From NCBI GenBank assembly GCA_964443805.1, contig CAYUEQ010000003.1, forward strand, positions 1-35,062: a stretch of DNA of 35,062 nucleotides. The letters run 5' to 3'. Below are positions 1 through 7,493 of the stretch, in pieces. Under the pieces are notes generated by a model, which searched no databases, was not told where the DNA came from, and was given only the letters and a program-made list of their open reading frames with translations. Origin of the DNA: CAYUEQ01 sp964443805 (lineage in GTDB: Bacteria > Bacillota_I > Bacilli_A > RF39 > UBA660). The translations under genes were made by a program, and so were the position numbers. Each line of letters starts with the position of its first letter. Position 1 is the stretch's first letter.

Positions 1-2
1 AT

Positions 3-1580
3 ACAAGAACCTGTCCAGCACGAACAGCTAATGTGTATGTTGATAAAATCGCACCAACCTGTACAAATAGTGGAGATAGTACATCTTGGACAAGATCAAA
101 TAGAGTTATATATAAAGGATGTAGTGATGCAAATAGTGGATGTTCAACAGGAACAACATCACAAACATTCTCATCAACTACAACTAATGCAACAATTGCA
201 GCCTATACAATAAAAGATAAAGCAGGAAACTCAAGAACCTGTCCAGCCCGAACAGCAAAAGTCTATGTTGATAAAGGAACACCAACATGTTCATGGAAAG
301 GAACAAGCAGTAGTTGGGCCTATAGCAGAACAGTTTCTGTAACGTGTGGATCAACCGCTAGTGGATGTGATCCATCGGCAAGTAGTAATAGTTGGAGTTA
401 CTCAACAACAACTCAAACAGCCAATTTATCATATGTAATAAAAAATAGAGCAGGAACAACAGCAACTTGTACATATAATAATGCACCAATCTACGTTGAT
501 AGAACAGCACCAACCTGTTCAAGTAGTGGAGACTCTACAACATGGACAAGATCAAATAGAACAATATATAAAAACTGTAATGATGCTCATAGTGGATGCT
601 CAACAGCAAATACATCACAGACATTCTCATCAACGATAAAAAATTCAACAATTGCAGCATATACAATAACCGATAAAGTAGGAAATTCACGAACCTGTCC
701 TGCCCGAACAGCAAATGTTTATGTCGATAAAACAGCACCAACCTGTACAAATAGTGGAGACAGCACATCGTGGACGAGATCAAACAGAGTAATATATAAA
801 GGATGTAGTGATTCCCATAGTGGATGTTCAACAGGAACAACATCACAAACATTCTCATCAACTACAACTAATGCAACAATTGCAGCCTATACAATAAAAG
901 ATAAAGCAGGAAACTCAAGAACCTGTCCAGCCCGAACAGCAAAAGTCTATGTTGATAAAACCGCACCTACATGTACAAGTAGTGGTGACTCTACAACATG
1001 GACAAGGTCAAATAGAACTATATATAAAGGATGTAGTGATTCCCATAGTGGATGTTCAACCGGAACAACAAGTCATACATTTAGTTCTAATGCTAAGACT
1101 GGAACAATCCCAGCATATACAATAAAAGATAAAGCTGGAAACTCAAGAAGCTGTCCAGCGCGAACTGCAAATGTGTATGTTGATAAAACCGCCCCAAAGT
1201 TATGGTATGTTGGAACATGTGGATTGTCATCAATTGCTACAGTTTGTCATCAATTCAATTTCTCAGATAATTCAAACGATACAATCTATCTATATAGATC
1301 ATATTGTTGTAAAAACAGTAAGGTGCCTAATGGGAACTCGAACTATTGTAATACAAGTAATTTAACAGCAAAAACTAGGGTAGAAAGATTTAAAGCCGGA
1401 ATTTCTAATTCACCAGATAATAAAAGCGCAAAAACTACCCATAATTATGGTAATCATACATATAATTATAGAACGAGCTTTATAAATACACTGCCGATGC
1501 ATTACGCATTCATAGTTTGTGATAAAGCAGGAAACTGTAGTGGAACATATACTTACTTTTGTTCTAAATCATCTTGTTAG
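3..1580 (+). CDS. Secreted/surface protein with 76-residue Cys-rich Ig-like repeats (5'-truncated)
   Basis: The reading frame is open at the window edge, so this is only the C-terminal ~525 residues. It consists of five back-to-back 76-residue repeats followed by a ~135-residue Cys-rich C-terminal domain. Each typical repeat starts VYVDKTAPTC, carries YKGCSD, SGCST and DKAGNSRTCPART, and so has four Cys at fixed places. The DKAGN...VDKTAP signature is typical of bacterial Ig-like repeats of extracellular proteins, which is established for such families; disulfide bonding is inferred. The end (FIVCDKAGNC...SKSSC) resembles a partial repeat with extra Cys. I see no LPXTG motif or C-terminal membrane helix, so anchoring, if any, must be at the missing N-terminus. 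Likely an adhesin or surface-layer type protein; function unknown. Confidence 0.85.
   Translation, partial: TRTCPARTANVYVDKIAPTCTNSGDSTSWTRSNRVIYKGCSDANSGCSTGTTSQTFSSTTTNATIAAYTIKDKAGNSRTCPARTAKVYVDKGTPTCSWKGTSSSWAYSRTVSVTCGSTASGCDPSASSNSWSYSTTTQTANLSYVIKNRAGTTATCTYNNAPIYVDRTAPTCSSSGDSTTWTRSNRTIYKNCNDAHSGCSTANTSQTFSSTIKNSTIAAYTITDKVGNSRTCPARTANVYVDKTAPTCTNSGDSTSWTRSNRVIYKGCSDSHSGCSTGTTSQTFSSTTTNATIAAYTIKDKAGNSRTCPARTAKVYVDKTAPTCTSSGDSTTWTRSNRTIYKGCSDSHSGCSTGTTSHTFSSNAKTGTIPAYTIKDKAGNSRSCPARTANVYVDKTAPKLWYVGTCGLSSIATVCHQFNFSDNSNDTIYLYRSYCCKNSKVPNGNSNYCNTSNLTAKTRVERFKAGISNSPDNKSAKTTHNYGNHTYNYRTSFINTLPMHYAFIVCDKAGNCSGTYTYFCSKSSC
33..1172 (+). repeat. Tandem array of five 228-bp coding repeats
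   Basis: Units begin at 33, 261, 489, 717 and 945, and the next VYVD start at 1173 opens the C-terminal domain, so the period is exactly 228 bp. Bases 133-275 and 817-959 (143 nt, 684 bp apart) are identical by eye. The unit at 261-488 is strongly diverged in sequence but keeps the exact length. The bases before 33 continue a further upstream unit. Confidence 0.95.
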
Positions 1581-1581
1581 T

Positions 1582-1613
1582 AAAAAAGTTGTTTAAAGCA
1601 GCTTTTTTCTTTA
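1582..1613 (+). terminator. Rho-independent terminator of the repeat-protein gene
   Basis: Just after the stop codon, AAAAAAGTTG and CAGCTTTTTT form a hairpin around the loop TTTAAAG (one G-T pair), running into a T-rich tract. It separates the surface-protein gene from the S10 operon promoter. Confidence 0.7.
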
Positions 1614-1638
1614 CTTTAAAATTTATGTTATTTTTTAC

Positions 1639-1668
1639 TGGACAAAAGCATACATTATGTTATATAAT
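1639..1668 (+). promoter_or_regulatory. Promoter of the S10-spc-alpha operon
   Basis: TGGACA (1639-1644) and TATAAT (1663-1668), 18 bp apart, match the sigma-70/sigma-A consensus. The implied start near 1675 leaves a leader of about 120 nt before rpsJ. Between this site and rplQ no gap exceeds 23 bp, so it probably drives all 29 genes. Confidence 0.7.
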
Positions 1669-1674
1669 CTTTGT

Positions 1675-1796
1675 TGTATGACTGCTTTGATGTGCGAGGT
1701 TGCTGATACACTAGGTTAAGTTGTTTGGACGACTTGGTGTTCAGGTAATTTGTGCGGAGCAAGTCTATACTAGATATAGACGAAAGGAGAAGACGA
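1675..1796 (+). promoter_or_regulatory. Structured 5' leader of the S10 operon
   Basis: Two hairpins are visible. The first is a bulged stem: 1708-1712 pairs with 1736-1740 and 1718-1723 (AAGTTG) with 1730-1735 (CGACTT), loop TTTGGA. The second is GTCTATA (1763-1769) with TATAGAC (1775-1781), two bases before the AAAGGAGA ribosome binding site of rpsJ. Flanking segments TGCGAGGTTGCTGA (1693-1706) and GTGTTCAGG...GTGCGGAGC resemble, from memory, leaders before rpsJ in other Bacillota. Autoregulation by a ribosomal protein encoded in the operon is plausible (L4 does this in E. coli), but the ligand is not shown here. Confidence 0.6.
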
Positions 1797-2105
1797 ATGG
1801 CAAACGAAAAAGTTAAGATCAGATTAAAAGCATATGATCATCGTGTTCTAGACAAGGCTGCTGGTAAAATAGTTGAAACTATTAAAAGAACTGGCGGAGA
1901 AGTATCAGGACCTGTCCCGCTTCCAACTGAAATTGAGAAATTTACAGTATTAAAAGCGGTTCATAAATATAAGGATTCAAGAGAGCAATTTGAAATGCGT
2001 ACGCATAAAAGATTGATTGAAATTAAAAATCCTAGTAAAGAAACAATTGATGCTTTAACACATTTGGATTTACCAAGTGGTGTAGACATTAATATAAAAT
2101 TATAA
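1797..2105 (+). CDS. rpsJ: 30S ribosomal protein S10
   Basis: S10 is a component of the 30S head and, as NusE, part of transcription antitermination complexes. The 102-residue product matches the family's length, with typical KIRLKAYDHRVLD near the start and PSGVDINIKL at the end. I chose ATG 1797 over the in-frame GTG at 1752, because AAAGGAGA lies at 1783-1790 and MANEKVKIRLKAYDH is the family's normal N-terminus; the upstream extension falls in the leader hairpin. First gene of the operon, 23 bp before rplC. Confidence 0.97.
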   Translation: MANEKVKIRLKAYDHRVLDKAAGKIVETIKRTGGEVSGPVPLPTEIEKFTVLKAVHKYKDSREQFEMRTHKRLIEIKNPSKETIDALTHLDLPSGVDINIKL

Positions 2106-2128
2106 CAATATAAGAAAGAAGGAAAAAT

Positions 2129-2893
2129 ATGAAAGGAATCTTAGGTCGTAAAATCGGAATGACCGAAGTATTTACGAAAGATGGGAAATTAATCCCAGTT
2201 ACTGTTGTTGAAGTTGAACCGAATATTGTAACTCAAGTTAAAACAGTAGAAAATGATGGTTACAGCGCTATCCAATTAGGTGTAACTGAGAAAAAATTAT
2301 CCCGTGCTTCAAAAGCAAGCATAGGACATGCTAAAAAAGCAAATACCACTCCTAAGCGCTTCTTAAAAGAAATTAGAGACTTTGAAGGAGATTTAAATTT
2401 AGGTGATAAAGTTTGTGCAGATATATTTACAATTGGAGAAATAGTAGATGTAACTGGTACAAGCAAAGGAAAAGGTTTTCAAGGATCTATTAAAAGACAT
2501 AATTATTCAATAGGACCTATGTCGCATGGATCACGTTATCATAGAGGCTCTGGATCTTTAGGATCAATGGAACCAAAACGTGTATTTAAAGGAACGAAGT
2601 TACCAGGACATATGGGTCATGAAACAACTACTATTCAAAACTTAGAAATTATAGATATTAGTTTAGTAGATAATTATATCTTAGTTAGTGGAAATATCCC
2701 TGGACCAAAAAAATCTTTAGTATTAATAAAATCAGCTGTTAAGGATTCAAAAAAAGTTGATCCAAAAGAATTAATTAAATATGATGAAAAAATAAATGAT
2801 TTAAATGATGCTCAAGAACAAGTAATAGATAAGATTGAAGAAGAAGTTACAGAAGTAAAAGAAACTACTGAAACTAAAGAGGTAGGTGAATAA
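2129..2893 (+). CDS. rplC: 50S ribosomal protein L3 with acidic C-terminal extension
   Basis: L3 binds 23S rRNA early in 50S assembly and reaches towards the peptidyl transferase centre. MKGILGRKIGMTEVF at the start and the conserved central stretch with SHGSRYHRGSGSLG (residues ~132-145) and GHMGHETTT identify it. Typical bacterial L3 is about 205-215 residues; here the fold ends near LVLIKSAVK (~205) and a ~48-residue Lys/Glu-rich tail follows, ending EVTEVKETTETKEVGE. The tail is continuous with the frame, so it is not an annotation artefact. Two bases separate it from rplD. Role of the tail unknown. Confidence 0.96.
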   Translation: MKGILGRKIGMTEVFTKDGKLIPVTVVEVEPNIVTQVKTVENDGYSAIQLGVTEKKLSRASKASIGHAKKANTTPKRFLKEIRDFEGDLNLGDKVCADIFTIGEIVDVTGTSKGKGFQGSIKRHNYSIGPMSHGSRYHRGSGSLGSMEPKRVFKGTKLPGHMGHETTTIQNLEIIDISLVDNYILVSGNIPGPKKSLVLIKSAVKDSKKVDPKELIKYDEKINDLNDAQEQVIDKIEEEVTEVKETTETKEVGE

Positions 2894-2895
2894 TA

Positions 2896-3519
2896 ATGGC
2901 AAAAATAAGTTTACTAAACCTTAAAGGTGAAAAGATTAAAGATATTACATTAAAAGATAATATTTGGAATATTGATGTTAACGATGTTGTTTTAAATAAA
3001 GCTGTTAATTTATCACTATCATCTTTAAGACAAGGATCACATAAGACTAAAACTAGAGCTGAAGTAGCTGGTGGAGGTCGTAAACCATGGAGACAAAAAG
3101 GAACAGGACGTGCTAGAGCAGGCTCTACTAGAAGTCCAATATGGGTTGGTGGTGGACATTCATTTGCCATTACACCAAGAGATTATTCTAAAAAAATGAA
3201 TAGAAAAGAAAAACTACTAGCTCTTAAGAGTGCTTATACATATAAGTTTAAAGATAAAGAGTTAATAGTAGTAGATGAAATTAAATTAGATAGTTATAAA
3301 ACAAAAGATATTGTTAAATTACTAGAAAATTTTAAAACATCTAAAAAAGTTATGATTGTAACTAAAGAAGAAAATGAAAACTTATATAAGGCAACAAGAA
3401 ATTTAGAGAATGTATTTGTAAGTTTAGCATCAGAAATAGGAGTTTTAGACTTAGTATTTACTGATACATTAATTTGTGATGAAGCATCAATAAAACATAT
3501 AGAGGAGGTGCTTAAATAA
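2896..3519 (+). CDS. rplD: 50S ribosomal protein L4
   Basis: L4 lines the nascent peptide exit tunnel with a long loop and in several bacteria represses its own operon. The 207-residue protein has the conserved loop with GGGRKPWRQKGTGRARAGS (about residues 55-73), followed by SPIWVGGGHSF, in the expected place. Its stop codon shares an A with the rplW start (TAATG at 3517-3521), so the two are probably translationally coupled. As L4 is the autoregulator in E. coli, it is the first protein to test against the operon leader. Confidence 0.97.
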   Translation: MAKISLLNLKGEKIKDITLKDNIWNIDVNDVVLNKAVNLSLSSLRQGSHKTKTRAEVAGGGRKPWRQKGTGRARAGSTRSPIWVGGGHSFAITPRDYSKKMNRKEKLLALKSAYTYKFKDKELIVVDEIKLDSYKTKDIVKLLENFKTSKKVMIVTKEENENLYKATRNLENVFVSLASEIGVLDLVFTDTLICDEASIKHIEEVLK

Positions 3520-3797
3520 TGAAAGATTTTACTGATATTATTATAGCACCAGTTATTACAGAAAAAGCTAGTGCAATTGCAAGTGATGGAAAAACATATG
3601 TGTTCAAAGTTAAGAAAAGTGCAAATAAGCATGAAATTAAGGACGCTATTGAAAAAGCGTTTAATGTACACGTTGTTAAATTAAATACCTTAATAACTAA
3701 ACCAAAAGATAAAAGAGTTGGTCGTTATACAGGTAAAACAAAAACATATAAGAAAGCTATTTTTACACTTAAAGATGGCGAATCGATAGAAATATAG
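3519..3797 (+). CDS. rplW: 50S ribosomal protein L23
   Basis: L23 sits at the tunnel exit and is the docking site for trigger factor and SRP. The 92 residues match the family: an IIAPVITEKA start, KVKKSANKHEIKDAIEKAF in the middle and a basic tail with KDKRVGRYTGKTKTYKKA. It overlaps rplD by one base and is preceded by GGAGG inside rplD (near 3503). 15 bp before rplB. Confidence 0.96.
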   Translation: MKDFTDIIIAPVITEKASAIASDGKTYVFKVKKSANKHEIKDAIEKAFNVHVVKLNTLITKPKDKRVGRYTGKTKTYKKAIFTLKDGESIEI

Positions 3798-3812
3798 GAA
3801 GGATGCATTATT

Positions 3813-4646
3813 ATGCCAATTAAGAAGTATAAACCAACAACTCCAGGGCGTCGTAATATGAGTAGCTTAGTTAATGAAGGATTATCTAAAAATAAACCTG
3901 AAAAATCATTAGTTAAAGCTCAGAAAAAAACTGGTGGTAGAAATAACCAAGGAAAAACTACAGTTAGACACATTGGTGGAGGAGCAAAAAGAAAATATCG
4001 TGTAATAGATTTTAAGAGAAATAAATTTGATATTACAGCTAGAGTTGTTTCAATCGAGTACGATCCGAATCGTAATGCTAATATTGCTTTACTAAATTAT
4101 AAAGATGGTGAAAAAAGATATATTATCGCACCAAAAAATTTAAAAGTAGATAGTATTCTTCAATCTGGACCAAATGCTGATATTATTATTGGAAATGCAC
4201 TTCCATTACAAAATATTCCAGTTGGAACAGTTGTACATAATATCGAAATAAAACCAGGAAAAGGTGCACAATTATGTCGTAGTGCTGGAACAAGTGCTCA
4301 AATACTTGGACGTGAAGGAAAATATGTACTAGTAAGAATTCAAAGTGGAGAAACAAGAAAAGTATTAGGAACCTGCATGGCTACTGTTGGAGTAGTTGGA
4401 AACGAAGATGCTGAGCTATTAAAAATAGGTAAGGCTGGACGTAAACGTCTAATGGGTGTAAGACCTACAGTTAGAGGATCAGTTATGAACCCTAATGACC
4501 ATCCACATGGTGGTGGAGAAGGAAAAGCTCCAATTGGTCGTAAGTCACCTGTTACTCCATGGGGTAAACCTACTCTAGGATTAAAAACACGAAAAAATAA
4601 AAAAGCTTCTGACAAATTAATAGTCAGTCGTAAGAAGAAAAAATAG
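3813..4646 (+). CDS. rplB: 50S ribosomal protein L2
   Basis: L2 is a core 50S protein needed for subunit joining and peptidyl transfer. The 277-residue length is normal. Hallmarks are GGRNNQGKTTVRHIGGGAKR near residues 40-60 and the conserved segment MNPNDHPHGGGEGKAPIG, which carries the functionally important His near position 230. The Lys/Arg-rich tail ends VSRKKKK. Preceded by AGGAAGG and 13 bp before rpsS. Confidence 0.98.
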   Translation: MPIKKYKPTTPGRRNMSSLVNEGLSKNKPEKSLVKAQKKTGGRNNQGKTTVRHIGGGAKRKYRVIDFKRNKFDITARVVSIEYDPNRNANIALLNYKDGEKRYIIAPKNLKVDSILQSGPNADIIIGNALPLQNIPVGTVVHNIEIKPGKGAQLCRSAGTSAQILGREGKYVLVRIQSGETRKVLGTCMATVGVVGNEDAELLKIGKAGRKRLMGVRPTVRGSVMNPNDHPHGGGEGKAPIGRKSPVTPWGKPTLGLKTRKNKKASDKLIVSRKKKK

Positions 4647-4659
4647 GAGGGATTATTAA

Positions 4660-4923
4660 ATGGCAAGAAGTTTGAAAAAAGGACCTTATGTATTCGATAG
4701 ATTACTTAAAAGAGTTCAAGAATTAAATAAAAACAATAAAAAAGAAGTTATAAAAACATGGTCACGTCGTTCTACTATTTTCCCTGACTTTGTTGGACAC
4801 ACTATAGCTGTTCACAATGGAAAAGAATTTATACCAGTATATATAACTGAAGATATGGTTGGTCATAAACTAGGTGAATTTGCATTAACACGTAAATTTG
4901 GTGGCCACACAGGAAACAAATAG
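4660..4923 (+). CDS. rpsS: 30S ribosomal protein S19
   Basis: S19 forms a head dimer with S13 and contacts tRNA and the intersubunit bridge. MARSLKKGPYVF at the start, TWSRRSTIFPDFVGHTIAVHNG in the middle and GHKLGEFALTRKFGGH at the end are standard. At 87 residues it is slightly shorter than the usual ~92. AGGAGGG lies ahead of the ATG; 11 bp before rplV. Confidence 0.97.
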   Translation: MARSLKKGPYVFDRLLKRVQELNKNNKKEVIKTWSRRSTIFPDFVGHTIAVHNGKEFIPVYITEDMVGHKLGEFALTRKFGGHTGNK

Positions 4924-4934
4924 GAGGTAAATAG

Positions 4935-5282
4935 ATGGAAACTTATGCAACACATAAAGCGGCAATGATTGCACCAAGAAAAGCAAGAATGACTTTAGAT
5001 CTAATAAGAAATAAAGATATTAATACTGCTAGAGGAATATTATCAAACACAAATACAAAATCAAGTCGTTTAATTAAAAGAGTTTTAGAATCAGCAATAG
5101 CAAATGCTGTAAACAATCTAAACTTAGATGAAACAAAACTATTTATTTCAGAATGTTACGTTAATCCAGGAGTTGTTTATAAAAGACAAAAATTTGCATC
5201 TCGTGGACATGTAGATAGAAGAGATAAAAGAACTAGTCATATAACAATAAAAGTTAGTGACGGGGAAGAGGAGGCAAAATAG
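4935..5282 (+). CDS. rplV: 50S ribosomal protein L22
   Basis: L22 contributes the beta-hairpin that narrows the exit tunnel. The 115-residue product has the family pattern: APRKARMTLDLIRNK at the start, ESAIANAVNNLNLD in the helix, and a hairpin with KRQKFASRGHVDRRDKRTSH before an ITIKVSD strand. It ends with a short acidic tail (GEEEAK), whose coding bases carry the GAGGAGG ribosome binding site (5267-5273) of rpsC. AGGAGG precedes the ATG. Confidence 0.96.
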   Translation: METYATHKAAMIAPRKARMTLDLIRNKDINTARGILSNTNTKSSRLIKRVLESAIANAVNNLNLDETKLFISECYVNPGVVYKRQKFASRGHVDRRDKRTSHITIKVSDGEEEAK

Positions 5283-5283
5283 T

Positions 5284-5961
5284 ATGGGTCAAAAAGTAAA
5301 TCCAATAGGTTTTAGAACCGGAATTAATAAAGATTGGGAATCTAAATGGTATGCACCATCAAAAGACTTTGGTGATATGCTGAACAAAGATATTAAAATC
5401 AGAAAACATTTAGCAAAATACTTAAAAGATGCTGCTGTTGCTTCTGTTATTATCGAAAGAAATAAAAAAAGAACTGATATTACAATCAATACTGCTAAAC
5501 CAGGAGTCGTTATCGGTCGTGGTGGAGAAGATATTGAAAAATTACGTAATGCTTTGAAAAAATTAGTTAATGAAGAAATTTATGTTTCGATTGTAGAAGT
5601 AAAAAAACCTAATTTAAATGCTCAATTAGTAGCTGATGATATTGCTAGACAATTAGAAGCTAGAGCACCGTTTAGAGGAGCTCAAAAAAGAGCGATTAGA
5701 AACGTAATGAAATCAGGAGCTAAAGGAATTAGAACTTTAGTTTCAGGAAGATTAGGTGGAGCTGAAATGGCTCGTAGTGAAGGTTATTCAGAAGGAACTG
5801 TTCCACTACACACTCTAAGAGCTGATATTGATTATGCAACATCAGAAGCACATACAACTTATGGAATATTAGGAGTTAAAGTATGGATTTATAAAGGTGA
5901 AATCCTTCCTGAAAAGAAAAACAAGGAGGTTTTACAAAATGTTGATGCCAAAAAAAACTAA
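5284..5961 (+). CDS. rpsC: 30S ribosomal protein S3
   Basis: S3 is in the 30S head at the mRNA entry channel and has helicase-like activity with S4 and S5. The MGQKVNPIGFRTGI start is diagnostic and fixes ATG 5284, ten bases after GAGGAGG; an in-frame start at 5257 inside rplV is rejected. The KH domain is seen as GVVIGRGGEDIEKL with the GxxG loop at about residues 75-88; the C-terminal S3 domain has GRLGGAEMARSEGYSEG. 225 residues, normal length. Its last 23 bases overlap rplP. Confidence 0.97.
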   Translation: MGQKVNPIGFRTGINKDWESKWYAPSKDFGDMLNKDIKIRKHLAKYLKDAAVASVIIERNKKRTDITINTAKPGVVIGRGGEDIEKLRNALKKLVNEEIYVSIVEVKKPNLNAQLVADDIARQLEARAPFRGAQKRAIRNVMKSGAKGIRTLVSGRLGGAEMARSEGYSEGTVPLHTLRADIDYATSEAHTTYGILGVKVWIYKGEILPEKKNKEVLQNVDAKKN

Positions 5962-6361
5962 ATACCGTAAACCTCATCGTTTAACTTATAAAGGTAAAGC
6001 TCGTGGAAACTTAGAACTTCATTTTGGAGACTATGGTTTAATGGCAAAAGAAGGAGCATGGATTACTGCTCGTCAAATAGAAGCTGCTCGTATAGCGATG
6101 ACTCGTTACATGAAACGTGGAGGAAAAGTATGGATAAACATTTTCCCTCATCAAGCTCTAACAAGAAAACCCCTTGAAACAAGAATGGGTAAAGGAAAAG
6201 GAAATGTTGAGGACTGGGTAGCAGTAGTTAAAGAAGGAAAAATCATGTTTGAAATTAATGGTGTTCCTGAAGATGTTGCTCGTGAAGCCTTAAGACTTGC
6301 TTCACACAAATTACCTATTAAAAGTAAATTTGTGAAGAAAGAAATAATTGGTGGTGAATAA
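5939..6361 (+). CDS. rplP: 50S ribosomal protein L16
   Basis: L16 organises the A-site side of the 50S near L7/L12 and 5S rRNA. MLMPKKTKYRKPHR is the normal start, so ATG 5939 (AAGGAGG at 5923-5929) is chosen over an in-frame ATG at 5897 within rpsC. Conserved QIEAARIAMTRYMKRGGKVWI and FPHQALTRKPLETRMGKGKG are present. 140 residues, as expected. Overlaps rpsC by 23 bp and lies 1 bp before rpmC. Confidence 0.97.
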   Translation: MLMPKKTKYRKPHRLTYKGKARGNLELHFGDYGLMAKEGAWITARQIEAARIAMTRYMKRGGKVWINIFPHQALTRKPLETRMGKGKGNVEDWVAVVKEGKIMFEINGVPEDVAREALRLASHKLPIKSKFVKKEIIGGE

Positions 6362-6362
6362 T

Positions 6363-6575
6363 ATGAAGGTTGAAGAAATAAGAAAATTAAGTAATGAAGA
6401 AATAACAAAGAAAATTACAGAAACTAAATCAGAACTATTTGATTTACGTTTAAAAGCTTCTACTGGAACATTAGATGCGCCTTCAAAAATTAACAGTTTA
6501 AGAAAAACTGTAGCACGTATGAAAACAATTCTTAAAGAAAGAGAATTAGAGAGTGGTGAAAAAGATGGAAAATAA
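6363..6575 (+). CDS. rpmC: 50S ribosomal protein L29
   Basis: Small helical-hairpin protein near the tunnel exit next to L23. MKVEEIRKLSNEEI, ETKSELFDLRLKASTG and INSLRKTVARMKTILKERE are all typical. Start ATG 6363 is preferred over an upstream in-frame GTG at 6348, which lies inside rplP. The ribosome binding site is weak (GGTGGTGA), consistent with coupling to rplP one base upstream. 70 residues; overlaps rpsQ by 11 bp. Confidence 0.95.
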   Translation: MKVEEIRKLSNEEITKKITETKSELFDLRLKASTGTLDAPSKINSLRKTVARMKTILKERELESGEKDGK

Positions 6576-6822
6576 AAAAACAGAACTAATTGGTAAAGTT
6601 GTAAGTGCTAAGAGTGATAAAACAATTTCAGTTTTAGTAGAAACACATCGTCCACATCCACTTTATGGTAAGAGAGTAAAATATTCTAAAAAATATGTCG
6701 CTCATGATGAAAAAAATAAAGCAAAAGAAGGGGACACAGTAAAAATTAAGAAGACTAGACCATTATCTAAAACAAAAAGATATGAATTGGTTAGTGTTTT
6801 AGTTGAAGCTGTAGTTTTATAA
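6565..6822 (+). CDS. rpsQ: 30S ribosomal protein S17
   Basis: S17 is an OB-fold primary 16S rRNA-binding protein. The GKVVSAKSDKTISVLVE, HPLYGKRVKYSKKYVAHDE and EGDTVKIKKTRPLSKTKR segments match the family. 85 residues from ATG 6565; an in-frame GTG at 6553 would only add four residues. It starts inside rpmC, suggesting translational coupling. 12 bp before rplN. Confidence 0.96.
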   Translation: MENKKTELIGKVVSAKSDKTISVLVETHRPHPLYGKRVKYSKKYVAHDEKNKAKEGDTVKIKKTRPLSKTKRYELVSVLVEAVVL

Positions 6823-6834
6823 GGAGGTATTACA

Positions 6835-7206
6835 ATGGTTGCACAAGAATCAAGATTAAAAGTTTGTGATAACTCAGGTGCACGTGAGATTCTAGTAATT
6901 AGAGTTTTAGGTGGTTCTGTAGTAAAATCTGGTGGTATCGGTGATATTGTTGTCGGTACTGTTAAAAAAGCTATTCCTAATAGTAATATCCCTAAAGGTA
7001 AAATTGTAAGAGCAGTTATCGTTAGAACTAAACATGGAGCTAAACGCGAAGATGGAAGTTATATTAAATTTGATGATAATGCATGTGTTCTACTTAAAGA
7101 TGATAATTCATTAGTAGGTACAAGAATATTAGGACCAGTTGCACGTGAACTTCGTGAAAACAAAGATTTCATGAAAATAATTTCACTAGCACCTGAAGTG
7201 TTATAG
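6835..7206 (+). CDS. rplN: 50S ribosomal protein L14
   Basis: L14 is at the subunit interface (bridge B8) and binds the silencing factor RsfS in other bacteria. SRLKVCDNSGAREILVIRVL, AVIVRTKHGAKREDGSYIKFDDNACVLL and GPVARELRENKDFMKIISLAPEVL are near-invariant. 123 residues, normal length, with AAGGAGG upstream and 10 bp before rplX. Confidence 0.98.
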   Translation: MVAQESRLKVCDNSGAREILVIRVLGGSVVKSGGIGDIVVGTVKKAIPNSNIPKGKIVRAVIVRTKHGAKREDGSYIKFDDNACVLLKDDNSLVGTRILGPVARELRENKDFMKIISLAPEVL

Positions 7207-7216
7207 GAGGGATCAT

Positions 7217-7480
7217 ATGAAAATAAGAGTTGGAGACACTGTAAAAGTTATTACTGGAGCTTCAAAAGGCAAAGAAGGTAAAGTTATAACTGTTTTAAGA
7301 AAAACTGACCGTGTTGTTGTTGAAGGCATTAATATCGTTAAAAAGCATATGAAACCTACACGAACAAATGAAACTGGAGGAATAATCGAAAGACCAAATC
7401 CAATCCATGTTTCAAATGTAAAAGTTATTAAAACAATTGAAAAAAACAAAAAAACAAAAAAGAAAGAAAAAGCAAGTTAG
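7217..7480 (+). CDS. rplX: 50S ribosomal protein L24, short form with Lys-rich tail
   Basis: L24 is an assembly-initiator protein with a KOW domain. The KOW part is clear: IRVGDTVKVITGASKGKEGKV, then VEGINIVKKHMKPT and NPIHVSNVKVI. Family members are usually ~100-110 residues and continue with a conserved segment containing a KxTRV...GxKxR pattern. Here that segment is absent and the 87-residue protein ends in a simple tail (KNKKTKKKEKAS). The gene is intact and well spaced (10 bp before, 13 bp after), so this looks like a genuine short form. Confidence 0.94.
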   Translation: MKIRVGDTVKVITGASKGKEGKVITVLRKTDRVVVEGINIVKKHMKPTRTNETGGIIERPNPIHVSNVKVIKTIEKNKKTKKKEKAS

Positions 7481-7493
7481 GAGGAAAGCATAG

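Noticed and set aside
535..861. Open frame on the minus strand inside the repeat gene
   Set aside because: It is a shadow of the 228-bp repeats: its sequence repeats with the same period, and it lacks a ribosome binding site.
33..1172. Possible CRISPR array from the direct repeats
   Set aside because: Units are 228 bp, coding throughout in one frame, and contain no unique spacers.
1752..1796. N-terminal extension of S10 from GTG 1752
   Set aside because: It would translate the leader hairpin. ATG 1797 has a strong ribosome binding site and gives the normal S10 start.
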